From: Leptospirillum sp037442005
GTDB lineage: Bacteria > Nitrospirota > Leptospirillia > Leptospirillales > Leptospirillaceae
NCBI GenBank assembly: GCA_037442005.1
Contig: JBBIRA010000007.1
Coordinates: 1-63,496, forward strand
DNA: 63,496 nucleotides
Direction: 5' to 3'
Numbering within the stretch: the stretch's first letter is position 1; every line of letters begins with the position of its first letter. The translations under genes were made by a program, and so were the position numbers. The notes beneath the pieces are model-generated. The model was not told where the DNA came from, made no database searches, and saw nothing but the letters and a program-made list of their open reading frames with translations. Shown piece after piece: positions 51,877 to 60,247 of the stretch.

Positions 51877-54213
51877 TCAGACAATATCAAACATCTGAAA
51901 GACATATCTTTTCACCGCATCAAGAATCAGGAGATATAACAGACCTCCGCCCAAAACCATTCCGAGAGGAAGAAAGGAGAGAGGAGCCATCAGGATTCCC
52001 TCATGGGATAGAGTCCCGGCGATCAGAAGATCCATCGCTGAGGCGATCAGAAGCCATTTCCCGGGCGGAGAACGAAAGAAGGCCCGGCGCTCCCGGATCG
52101 CATAGAGAGTCGCCTGTGTGCCGACAACAATCGCTACAAAGGAAAAAGTGCGGATCTCTCCGATCCCGAGATGAAAGACACGATATCCGATCGCCAGCAT
52201 GAGTAACGCGTAAATCAGAAAGATCACCCCGAGGATCACGGCGGTCGCGGTCAGCTGACCGACTCTCCACACATTGGGACGGGAAGCTCCCGTCACAGAA
52301 TCGGTTGTTATCGCCATGGTCAGGAAATCACCGGTGACCAGAAACAGGACCATCAGCATCGGAGTCAGGACAACATGGTTCGTCAGCAGAAGCCCCAGCC
52401 CCAAAAACAGCACCGTCACAATCTTCTTGATGACGGAGCTTAACGTATAAGTCTGTATCCGCTGGAATATCTTTCTCCCCTCGTTCACGGTATCGATGAT
52501 CCCGGCGAGTCCGGGCTGTGTCAGCACAATGCCTGCCGCGGACTTGGCCACATCCGTTGCCGTAAAGACCGCAATCCCCATCTGTGCCTGCCTTAACGCC
52601 GGTGCATCATTGGCTCCGTCTCCACACATGCCCACCACATGATTCTTCTTCTGGAACGCTTTCACCAGTTGAAACTTGTCTTCGGGAAGGACCCCAGCAT
52701 AAATCCCCCAGGTCTCGAAAGACACCTCTTCCGGAATGACGCTTTGCGGAAAAAGGGCCCCGGAAATGCCGACCTCGTGGGCCAGATGCAAGGCGGTCAT
52801 CGGCGCATCTCCTGTCACCATCACAACGCGAATCCCCAGCGACCGGAGCTCTTCGACCATTTTCCGGGAATCGTCGCGGGGAGGATCGGTCAGAACGATC
52901 AACCCGACCACCTGCATTTCCTGGTCACGCCCCTTTGAGACGGCCAGAACCCTAAAGCCTTTTTCCTGCCATTTTCTCCCGACGGCGAGAAAATCCGCCG
53001 CCATGGAGGCTTTCTTCGACACCTGGTCCAACGCGCCCTTTTCGATCGATACCCTCTCTCCCGAAGCGGAACGGACCGTGGCCTGAGCTGTTTTGGTCTC
53101 CGGATCAAACGGGACAAACCGGATCATAGAGGTGCGATCAGGAACAAGACCGTGCGCCCCGGTCTCCCGGCCTATCGCCAGATCGACAGGGTCCTGCCCC
53201 CCTTCCACCGAGGCATAGGCGGCACAGGTCAACACTTCCTCCACGGTGGTTCCTTCGGAAGGAACCACCACATAAACAGACAATTCATTTTTCGTCAGCG
53301 TCCCCGTTTTATCCACGCACAGAGTATCCATTGTGGCCGCCTCATCCAGTGAGGACAGCCGTGTCAGGAGAACACCGGTTGCAGCAAGCGACCGGGCCCC
53401 GAAAGAAGCTGCCAGCGTGAATGTTGCCGGCAAGGCGACCGGAATGGATCCCAGAAGAACGCTCAGGACAAGGGGCAGGATCTCGGATGGGGACAGGGAG
53501 TGAAGAGAGGCGATGACCAGAAGGCAGGCCACAATGCTGCCGTTTAAAAGGGTCAGATTACGGACCACCATCAGGATCGCTTTTTGTTCGGAGCTTTCCA
53601 CATGAGCGGTCCGTACCAGATTCAGTGTCTTTCCGAACCGGGTCCGGCTTCCGGTCGTGACGACACGGGCAAGAGCCTCACCGCGCCTGACCAGTGAACC
53701 GGCAAAGGCGCTCTCTCCATTCCCTGTTTCCTTGGGAACCGATTCTCCCGTCAATAACGACACATCCAGAAGCAACATCCCCTGAAGAAGAGTCACATCG
53801 GCCGGAACGATCGCCCCCAGATTCAGCCGGATCATATCCCCGGGAACAAGGTCGGCGGACGGGAGGATCGTCCAGAGGCGGTCTCGAAAAACGGATGCGT
53901 TGGGAGCGAGGCGGGACTTCAGTGTGGAGAGCGTTTTCTGTGCCTGATTCGATTGCAGAAAACCCAGGACGGCATTAAAGACAAGGAGGGCAAGAATAAT
54001 GGATCCCTCAAGTTTCTTTCCGAGGGTAAACTCAAAGACAGTCGCGGCTTCCAGCATCCAGGGAACAGGCGACCATAGCTCCCCGCCGATGATCGCCCAG
54101 AATGACGGGGAGCGCTCTTCTGACGAATTGAGGCCAAACTCGGACCGAAGGCGAAGGGCTTCTTCTGTAGAAAGCCCTTCCCAGGCCGTTTGTCCGGGAT
54201 TCTCTTCACCCAT
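51877..54213 (-). CDS. Plasma-membrane-type H+ P-type ATPase (class IIIA)
   Basis: 778 residues. N-terminal GLSTEEALRLRSEFGLN and LWSPVPWMLEAA, then TGESVPKE (actuator domain), GSIPVALPATFTLA (membrane helix 4), the phosphorylation site DKTGTLT near residue 300, and MCGDGANDAPALRQA (hinge). This set is typical of proton-pumping P-ATPases of plants, fungi and some bacteria. In an acid-loving cell it could expel protons at the cost of ATP. About ten membrane helices. It is a stand-alone gene, 86 bp after hemN on the same strand. Confidence 0.9.
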   Translation of the reverse strand: MGEENPGQTAWEGLSTEEALRLRSEFGLNSSEERSPSFWAIIGGELWSPVPWMLEAATVFEFTLGKKLEGSIILALLVFNAVLGFLQSNQAQKTLSTLKSRLAPNASVFRDRLWTILPSADLVPGDMIRLNLGAIVPADVTLLQGMLLLDVSLLTGESVPKETGNGESAFAGSLVRRGEALARVVTTGSRTRFGKTLNLVRTAHVESSEQKAILMVVRNLTLLNGSIVACLLVIASLHSLSPSEILPLVLSVLLGSIPVALPATFTLAASFGARSLAATGVLLTRLSSLDEAATMDTLCVDKTGTLTKNELSVYVVVPSEGTTVEEVLTCAAYASVEGGQDPVDLAIGRETGAHGLVPDRTSMIRFVPFDPETKTAQATVRSASGERVSIEKGALDQVSKKASMAADFLAVGRKWQEKGFRVLAVSKGRDQEMQVVGLIVLTDPPRDDSRKMVEELRSLGIRVVMVTGDAPMTALHLAHEVGISGALFPQSVIPEEVSFETWGIYAGVLPEDKFQLVKAFQKKNHVVGMCGDGANDAPALRQAQMGIAVFTATDVAKSAAGIVLTQPGLAGIIDTVNEGRKIFQRIQTYTLSSVIKKIVTVLFLGLGLLLTNHVVLTPMLMVLFLVTGDFLTMAITTDSVTGASRPNVWRVGQLTATAVILGVIFLIYALLMLAIGYRVFHLGIGEIRTFSFVAIVVGTQATLYAIRERRAFFRSPPGKWLLIASAMDLLIAGTLSHEGILMAPLSFLPLGMVLGGGLLYLLILDAVKRYVFQMFDIV

Positions 54214-54299
54214 GGAACAGGATTCCGTTTTGATGGCTCGTCAGTCACATCCTCCCGGGGATATTGGGCGTGGAGAACAAACGAAAAAGGATGCGGCCC

Positions 54300-55700
54300 T
54301 TAAAGCGTCCGGGAAAACAGGGGACCTTTTGCCGCAACATTCAGATACCGGTCAAAGATCATTGCGATATTTCTCATGAAAATCCGGCCGACCTCTGTCA
54401 GCAGGATCCTGTCATCATTGATCACAAGCAGTCCATCCCCGACAAATTGCTCTAAGGACTGGATCTCGGATTTAAAGTACTGGTTGAAACTTTCCCCAAA
54501 CGGGTCCAGAACATGATTCCGATCAATCTCGAGATCACACATGATCCGGGTAATGATATGACGACGGAGTTCATCGTCCTTGGAAAGACGATATCCCCGA
54601 TGAACCGGAAGCTCGCTCGCCATGACAGACTTCTGGTAGTCCGGCAGGCTCTTTAAGTTCTGGGAATAGACATCCCCGATCATACTGATGGCGGTGACAC
54701 CCATCCCGACGAGGTCCGCATGAGACTTTGTCGTATACCCCTGAAAGTTCCGGTAAAGGGTATGTTCCTTTTGCGCTTTGGTCAGCTCGTCTTCCGGTTT
54801 GGCAAAGTGGTCCATACCGATGACCACATAGCCGGCTCCGGTCAGCCTTTCAAGAATCATGGTCATCAAGGCGAACTTGACTTCCGGAGCAGGAAGATCT
54901 TCCTGACGGATCAGGACCATATGTTTTTTGAGCCAGGGAACATGGGCGTAATTGAAGACCGCGATCCGGTCGGGAGACCTCCGGATCACTTCATCGAGCG
55001 TTTTGGAAAAGCCTTCCAGAGTCTGAAACGGCAATCCGTAAATCAGGTCAATATTGATCCCGTGAAAGCCCAGACGATGGCACTCATTGAATACCTTTTC
55101 CGTCAATTCAACCGGTTGGATCCGGTTCACGGCAGCCTGGACCCGGGGATCAAAATCCTGAACCCCCATACTGATCCTGTTGACGCCCAGATCCCGAATG
55201 GAAGAAAGATAGTCGTTTGAGGCATGTCTCGGATCAATCTCGACTGAAATTTCTCCCTGGTCATAGTCAACAGTGAACCATTTGTTGATATGGGAAAAAA
55301 GCAGACGGTTCTGAGATGGAGTCAGGTTCGACGGAGAGCCTCCCCCGAAGTGCAACTGGACAACCTTTCTGTCTTTTGAATACAGAGGGGCCGTGATCGC
55401 CATTTCCGCCGCGAGAAGGTCAATATATTCCGCACTCTTCCCCCGGTCACGGGAAATAATGACGCTGCAACCGCAAAAATAGCAAAGGCTGTCACAAAAA
55501 GGGACATGAAAGTAGAGCGACAGAGGCTTCCCCGGGTGGCGCGCTTCTTCCCTGTGGACAGCCTTTTTATAATCCGGCGCCGTGAAGTCGGTTGTCCAGA
55601 CCGGTGCTGTGGGGTAACTGGTATACCGTGGACCGGCCACATTATATTTTTTCAGAAGCTCGCCACTCACAAGAGAGCGGTCAATCGCATTCGGAGTCAT
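54300..55700 (-). CDS. hemN: Oxygen-independent coproporphyrinogen III dehydrogenase
   Basis: 466 residues, a radical-SAM enzyme that makes protoporphyrinogen IX. The cluster motif is FHVPFCDSLCYFCGC, and the N-terminal RYTSYPTA is typical of true HemN rather than the HemW group. HFGGGSPSNL and SMGVQDFDPRVQ are conserved. It follows hemE by 54 bp in a heme gene run. Its C-terminal winged-helix part (FNQYFKSEI and LTEVGRIFMRNIAM) is present. Confidence 0.94.
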   Translation of the reverse strand: MTPNAIDRSLVSGELLKKYNVAGPRYTSYPTAPVWTTDFTAPDYKKAVHREEARHPGKPLSLYFHVPFCDSLCYFCGCSVIISRDRGKSAEYIDLLAAEMAITAPLYSKDRKVVQLHFGGGSPSNLTPSQNRLLFSHINKWFTVDYDQGEISVEIDPRHASNDYLSSIRDLGVNRISMGVQDFDPRVQAAVNRIQPVELTEKVFNECHRLGFHGINIDLIYGLPFQTLEGFSKTLDEVIRRSPDRIAVFNYAHVPWLKKHMVLIRQEDLPAPEVKFALMTMILERLTGAGYVVIGMDHFAKPEDELTKAQKEHTLYRNFQGYTTKSHADLVGMGVTAISMIGDVYSQNLKSLPDYQKSVMASELPVHRGYRLSKDDELRRHIITRIMCDLEIDRNHVLDPFGESFNQYFKSEIQSLEQFVGDGLLVINDDRILLTEVGRIFMRNIAMIFDRYLNVAAKGPLFSRTL

Positions 55701-55754
55701 GGTTATCCTCTTGAAAACGGTTTTAGATTACTGTCGGACAGGGGAAACAGCGCC

Positions 55755-56789
55755 TCAGGATCCTTGAACCAGCTTCACCAGATACTGGGCCATTGAAACA
55801 GGAGTTTCCGGAAGGATCCCATGGCCCAGATTAAAGATATACCCTTTTCGCCCCTTCATCTCGAGAAGGATACGATCCACTTCCGCCTTGAGCGCCTCTG
55901 GGCGGCCCAAAAGGCTTACCGGGTCGAGGTTTCCCTGGATTCCCCGGTTGTCGGGAACAATCTGCCGGACCATCGGAAGAGAAACGCGCCAGTCGACAGA
56001 GACAACATCCGTTCCGGCCTGAACCATGTCCGGAAGCAAGGCACAGCTTCCGTTCACATAGAGAAGTGACGGGATCCCCTTCTTGGCCAGCGCATCCACA
56101 ATCTTTTTGGTATAAGGCAGGGCAAACTCCCTGTAGTGAACCGGATTCAGTGAACCGGCCCACGTATCAAAAAGCTGGTAGGCGTGTATTCCGGCGTCAA
56201 TCTGCATGGTCAGATAGTCGATGACCGTGGCGGTCGCTTTCTCCAGAAGCCGGTGAAGCGTCTCCGGCTCCTGGAACATCATCTTTTTGACCCGGCTGAA
56301 ATCCTTCGAGATCTCCCCTTCAACCATGTAGGTGGCCAATGTAAAGGGAGAGCCGGAAAAACCGATCAGAGGGATGCGCCCGTCAATGCGCCGGTTGGCC
56401 TCCCTGATCGCCTCCCCGACAAACCCTGTTTTTTCAAGAGGGTCCGGCTGGCAAAGTTGATCAACATCCTTCCTTGTCCGGACAGGAGAGGGAAAAGACG
56501 GACCTTTTTTTTCGGAAAAAACCAGTTCAAGCCCCATGGCCTCAACCGGAACAAGAATATCGGAAAAGATAATGGCGACATCAATCCCCAGCATATCGAC
56601 AGGAAGAAGCGTTGCCGAAGCCGCGAGGTCAGGCGTCTTGCACAGATTCATGAACGTCACGTTTTTCCGTAAGGCCTGATACTCCGGTATGTATCGACCG
56701 GCCTGGCGCATGATCCAGATGGGTGGACGGGGCGTCTCCTCCCCTCGACAGGCTTTTAAAAACAGGTCGTTCTTTACTGAAGGGCGCAT
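55755..56789 (-). CDS. hemE: Uroporphyrinogen decarboxylase
   Basis: About 344 residues from ATG 56789. HemE decarboxylates the four acetate chains of uroporphyrinogen III. Motifs: PPIWIMRQAGRYIPEY, FSDILVPVEAMG, GFSGSPFTLATYM and LGHGILPETP. AGAGG lies six bases before this ATG; an ATG three bases upstream is an alternative and the frame is open to 56963 through the chelatase gene. It starts 10 bp after the chelatase stop. Confidence 0.95.
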   Translation of the reverse strand: MRPSVKNDLFLKACRGEETPRPPIWIMRQAGRYIPEYQALRKNVTFMNLCKTPDLAASATLLPVDMLGIDVAIIFSDILVPVEAMGLELVFSEKKGPSFPSPVRTRKDVDQLCQPDPLEKTGFVGEAIREANRRIDGRIPLIGFSGSPFTLATYMVEGEISKDFSRVKKMMFQEPETLHRLLEKATATVIDYLTMQIDAGIHAYQLFDTWAGSLNPVHYREFALPYTKKIVDALAKKGIPSLLYVNGSCALLPDMVQAGTDVVSVDWRVSLPMVRQIVPDNRGIQGNLDPVSLLGRPEALKAEVDRILLEMKGRKGYIFNLGHGILPETPVSMAQYLVKLVQGS

Positions 56790-56799
56790 CATTTTCCTC

Positions 56800-57645
56800 T
56801 CAATTTTTTGGGGGATTGGGGGCATCATCAAACTGCCTGACGGGTTTTTCCTGCTCAACCCAGGGGGTGACGACAGGCCACCGGGGCATCGGCGTTTTTC
56901 CTGTGCGAACCAGGCGAAGGATCCTCTTGACCATATGGGAGAGTAACAGCGGATGATCGCCAAAGGCCGGGGTCACGACCATCTCCCCCTTGAAACCGGT
57001 CCGGGCGACAAACTCGTTCGCCTGTCGCCGGATCCTGTCCATCAGGACTCCCTCGAACAGAAACACGGGAACCAGAATGATCCGGTCAAACATGTCCGCT
57101 GATAACTCTTCCAGGGCCAGGGGAAGACGCGGGTCGGTGACTCCGATGAACGAGATCCGGGGAAGGGCTCCCTTGCGACGCTCCCACAAACGCCTCCCCT
57201 GGTAATAAAGAGAAGCATTGGCATTGGCATCAAGGCTTCCCCGACCCACCAGCACAACGGCTTCCCGGCAGGTGGAGCTGGCTTGTGGCAACAGAGACAG
57301 AAGGATCTCCACAAGAATCTGATCCGTTCCCAATGCCCATTCCCGAATAATGGTCATCCCGGGAAAAAGACGCCTGGCTTCACTGATATAACGGGGAACA
57401 TCACTTTTGGAATGACCGGCATCGAAGAGGAGATAGGGGACCATCGCGATACCGGCAGCTTGAGGAGAAACAGCGGTGAGGGTTTCCTGAACTCCGGGAC
57501 TGGCATGCTCGATAAAACCTTCCCGGAGATCGACTTCCGCAGGAACCATCTGCCGAAGCCTGGCAAACGTCTCCCGGAAGTTGGTATTTCCTTTTTCCTC
57601 CGGGCTCCCGTGGGCCACAATCACGACAGACCAGTCCCCGTTCAA
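56800..57645 (-). CDS. CbiX-type sirohydrochlorin/ferrochelatase-like protein
   Basis: About 281 residues with two tandem chelatase half-domains. The first has VVIVAHGSPEEKGN, the second VVLVGRGSLDANAN; histidines in AHGS and DAGHSKSD fit metal binding. CbiX/SirB proteins put Co, Ni or Fe into sirohydrochlorin. Here the gene heads hemE-hemN, so it may instead put iron into a heme precursor; no hemH is visible. I chose TTG 57645, which has a G-rich site seven bases upstream and overlaps the stop of a short leader ORF. TTG 57681 would add 12 residues. Confidence 0.75.
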   Translation of the reverse strand: MNGDWSVVIVAHGSPEEKGNTNFRETFARLRQMVPAEVDLREGFIEHASPGVQETLTAVSPQAAGIAMVPYLLFDAGHSKSDVPRYISEARRLFPGMTIIREWALGTDQILVEILLSLLPQASSTCREAVVLVGRGSLDANANASLYYQGRRLWERRKGALPRISFIGVTDPRLPLALEELSADMFDRIILVPVFLFEGVLMDRIRRQANEFVARTGFKGEMVVTPAFGDHPLLLSHMVKRILRLVRTGKTPMPRWPVVTPWVEQEKPVRQFDDAPNPPKN

Positions 57646-57722
57646 GACACCACCCCCCAAGGGAGCCGCTTTATTCTCCAACGCGATACAGGGGAGCCGC
57701 CATCAATTTCGAATGTGATCAT
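57642..57722 (-). CDS. Leaderless 26-codon ORF upstream of the chelatase
   Basis: An ATG at 57722 lies six bases after a perfect TATAAT, so it falls at or next to the transcription start. It encodes 26 residues beginning MITFEIDGGSP and ending RLPWGVVS. Its TGA overlaps the TTG start of the chelatase gene (TTGA). This geometry suggests a leaderless leader peptide coupled to chelatase translation. There is no homologue I know. It may be chance, but the overlaps at both ends are striking. Confidence 0.5.
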   Translation of the reverse strand: MITFEIDGGSPVSRWRIKRLPWGVVS

Positions 57723-57728
57723 GGGAAG

Positions 57729-57757
57729 ATTATAGGAGCGCCCTCTCCGAAGGTCAA
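57729..57757 (-). promoter_or_regulatory. Consensus promoter of the chelatase-hemE-hemN unit
   Basis: TTGACC (57752-57757), 17-bp spacer, TATAAT (57729-57734) on the minus strand. The start of transcription is predicted at about 57722. It sits just after the carotenoid gene stop and marks the border between the isoprenoid and heme units. Confidence 0.8.
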
Positions 57758-57775
57758 TGAATGAAGGGGATTTTT

Positions 57776-58600
57776 TCATTGTCCCGCACCTTTTTCCCCG
57801 TTGACAGGCCATGCCCACCTGAGACCCCAAAGGAGGGCGAACAACAGCCCCAGCACCAAAAGATCGGCAACGGCCAACCGGTATTCACCCAGAAATACCG
57901 CAATCGAAAAATTAAACAGAAAGACCGAAACCCACAGAAAAACAGGCCCCCACCGGTCGATGGCCCCATCCTTTTCCCGTCCGGTCCGGGCCGTTTCTCC
58001 CGGAAAAATCGTTCCAACCAGACGCCAGAGAATGACGATCAATAGCCCCAGAACCCCCCATCCGATAAAGTTTGCCACCGGAACGCCAAAATAGCTCCCG
58101 CCACCGGGGTAATAATAGATCTGCCCTAAAAACCACCGGTTTCCCCGGAGGGCAACCGGGTCAATCACAAGGTCAATCCCGGTAAACAGGACCACCCCCG
58201 CCACCCCAACGGGAAAGACCCTGCGAAGGGGCAAACGGAAGACTTCCCGGACCGGCAACCGCCAGAAAAGCGAAGCCAGCCCGAGACTGGCCACCATCAG
58301 GAAGGAAAAGGAAAGGAAATCCATCAGGGGAAGATGGCCGATCCACAACTCGTTCCGGACAGTCGTCGGCAGGTAGGTGTAATGGCCAAAAGGGAACCAT
58401 CCCCCCGGAGTGGACGAACTCCATTCACACAGGTAACTTCCTGAAAAAGAGAGGATAAATCGGACGATGGCGCCGGACATTCCGACCTGGCGGCGGAGAA
58501 GCCAGAACCCCAGAAAAAGGAAGAAAAAGACGTACCACCGGAACAGGAGTGTTTTCAGAAAGAGAGAGACCCACAGCGATGGATCAGCTCCTTGATACAA
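57776..58600 (-). CDS. CruF-like carotenoid biosynthesis membrane protein
   Basis: 274 residues with about seven membrane helices. Motifs CEWSSSTPGGWFPFGHYTY, DLVIDPVALRGNRWFL (in part) and YYPGGGSYFGVPVANFIGW are the marks of the DUF422/CruF family, which includes carotenoid 1',2'-hydratases. TTG 58600 has GGAG six bases upstream and overlaps the small transporter gene by 17 bp. It is the last gene of the hopanoid-linked run. Which carotenoid it acts on is unknown; other carotenoid genes are not in the window. Confidence 0.82.
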   Translation of the reverse strand: MYQGADPSLWVSLFLKTLLFRWYVFFFLFLGFWLLRRQVGMSGAIVRFILSFSGSYLCEWSSSTPGGWFPFGHYTYLPTTVRNELWIGHLPLMDFLSFSFLMVASLGLASLFWRLPVREVFRLPLRRVFPVGVAGVVLFTGIDLVIDPVALRGNRWFLGQIYYYPGGGSYFGVPVANFIGWGVLGLLIVILWRLVGTIFPGETARTGREKDGAIDRWGPVFLWVSVFLFNFSIAVFLGEYRLAVADLLVLGLLFALLWGLRWAWPVNGEKGAGQ

Positions 58601-58967
58601 GAACCACTCCGGAGGTGATCAGCGCAATCCCGATCCACCGGTTTCGGGAAACATGCTCTTTTAAAAAGATTCTCGCCATCAAGGCCGTCAGCACATACCC
58701 GAACCCTGTCATGGGGACAACCATACTGACCGGAAGACGCTGCAGAAACCCCAACAGCATGATGTAATAGATGGCCTGAAGAAAAACACCGGAACACACC
58801 CAGGGGTTCAGGATGGTTTTCAGCAGTCGGGAACCGGAATCCCCGGCCACTCTCGACTCCCGCATCCCCTTCGACAGCATGATGAAGCCGACATGCTCGA
58901 GGATCAGCGCAGTGAGAAAACCGGAAAAAAAGGCCCATTGACCGAACGCGGCAATCGGATGATTCAT
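58584..58967 (-). CDS. Small EamA/SMR-type membrane transporter
   Basis: 127 residues with four membrane helices. The C-terminal part (VVPMTGFGYVLTALMARIFLKEHVSRNRWIG, in two helices) matches the EamA/SMR drug-metabolite fold, close to ArnE/ArnF-like lipid flippase subunits. It overlaps hpnI by four bases and the carotenoid gene by 17 bp. A role in moving a hopanoid or lipid intermediate is inferred from context only. Such small proteins act as dimers; no second subunit is seen. Confidence 0.7.
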   Translation of the reverse strand: MNHPIAAFGQWAFFSGFLTALILEHVGFIMLSKGMRESRVAGDSGSRLLKTILNPWVCSGVFLQAIYYIMLLGFLQRLPVSMVVPMTGFGYVLTALMARIFLKEHVSRNRWIGIALITSGVVLVSRS

Positions 58968-60196
58968 AGATGTTTGACCGGGAAACGCTCCCCTTTGACA
59001 GGAGAAGAGCCAGAGGAATCGATTTCCAGAAGCTCGCCTCCCCTCAGAACCCGGAACGACCTGCCTCTCCAGACAATCCGGCTCCCGAAGCTTGCGAAGT
59101 ACAAGGCCAACGACAACACTTCCCGCTTAAAAAGAAGATGGATCGCCCCCCATCCCAACGGACGGTCAAGATACCGGGATGAGATGTCGGACAGAATCAC
59201 AAGATGCAGAAGCCACAAGAACAAGACCACCATCGCCCACCCCCCCTTTCCTGACAGGAGGGCCCCAACCGCTCCCCAAAAAAGAAAAGGAAAGGGCCGG
59301 AGCAGCAACGAAAAGGCATACCCCACCGGGCGGCAACTCCGGTAGGTGATGACCCACCGGCGCTCCTGCTCCCAGAACGCCCGAAACCTCTGATCGGGAA
59401 TCTGGGCGTCGACAATCGTGGAGGAAAGGGCGATCCTGTACCCTTTGGCAATGATCCTTTGCGCCAGATGGTAATCATCGGCCAGAAGCCAGCGGATCGG
59501 AGCAAAGCCGCCGATCTGGTCGAGGGCTGTCCGTCTCATCAGCATCGTCGGCCCGTATGCAAAATCAACAGGTCCCAGCGCCGCGGCCACAAGCCCCTGG
59601 GGAATGGCTTCCGTATTCAGCATGACAGACGCAAGCCGGCTTGATCCCGGCCCTGACGGATTTCCCCGCTGGAAACAGGTCACCAGCCCGATCCGTTCAT
59701 CCTGGCAGACTTCTCTCACAATCGCCTTGAGATACCCCGGCCCCACCCTGATATCACTGTCATTCATCAGAACAAACGGATACTCCGGAAATGGATTCGC
59801 TTCCATTGCCAGCGTGATATTACTGATTTTCCGGTTCGGACCTCCAGGTCCCTCCACAATCTTCAGCGAAACGCGATCCGGATAGAGCCCGCAAAGCTCC
59901 TGAATCAGGGGAATCACTGGATCCACCGGAGAGCCGACCACAAAAACAGTCTGGAATTCCGGATAATCCTGCCTGATCAGGGAGAGATAATTTTCTCTCG
60001 CACCGACATCAAGCCCCGCCACCGGCTTGAGCATCAGAACCGCAGGCCAGGATGGCGGATCAACAGGCGCTTTTTTGGGGAAAAACAGACGATGGCCTGA
60101 CCACCAGGCCAGACCATCAAAGAAGACACCCACTCCTCCCAGACAGAGGAGCAGGAAAGACAGGATCAACATCGGATGCAGAGGTGACAAAACCAT
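58964..60196 (-). CDS. hpnI: Hopanoid biosynthesis glycosyltransferase HpnI
   Basis: 410 residues. An N-terminal membrane helix (about 8-28), a GT2 catalytic domain with VLMLKPVAGLD, NRKISNITLAM, NDSDIRVGPGYL (DxD) and WEQERRW (QxxRW), and two or three C-terminal helices. HpnI adds N-acetylglucosamine to bacteriohopanetetrol on the way to composite hopanoids. The neighbour hpnJ supports this reading over a ceramide glucosyltransferase, which it also resembles. It starts 51 bp after hpnJ. Confidence 0.85.
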   Translation of the reverse strand: MVLSPLHPMLILSFLLLCLGGVGVFFDGLAWWSGHRLFFPKKAPVDPPSWPAVLMLKPVAGLDVGARENYLSLIRQDYPEFQTVFVVGSPVDPVIPLIQELCGLYPDRVSLKIVEGPGGPNRKISNITLAMEANPFPEYPFVLMNDSDIRVGPGYLKAIVREVCQDERIGLVTCFQRGNPSGPGSSRLASVMLNTEAIPQGLVAAALGPVDFAYGPTMLMRRTALDQIGGFAPIRWLLADDYHLAQRIIAKGYRIALSSTIVDAQIPDQRFRAFWEQERRWVITYRSCRPVGYAFSLLLRPFPFLFWGAVGALLSGKGGWAMVVLFLWLLHLVILSDISSRYLDRPLGWGAIHLLFKREVLSLALYFASFGSRIVWRGRSFRVLRGGELLEIDSSGSSPVKGERFPVKHL

Positions 60197-60247
60197 CTCC
60201 CGCCTTGACCGGACGAAGAATGAAGGGACTTCACAACGAGGGCCCCC

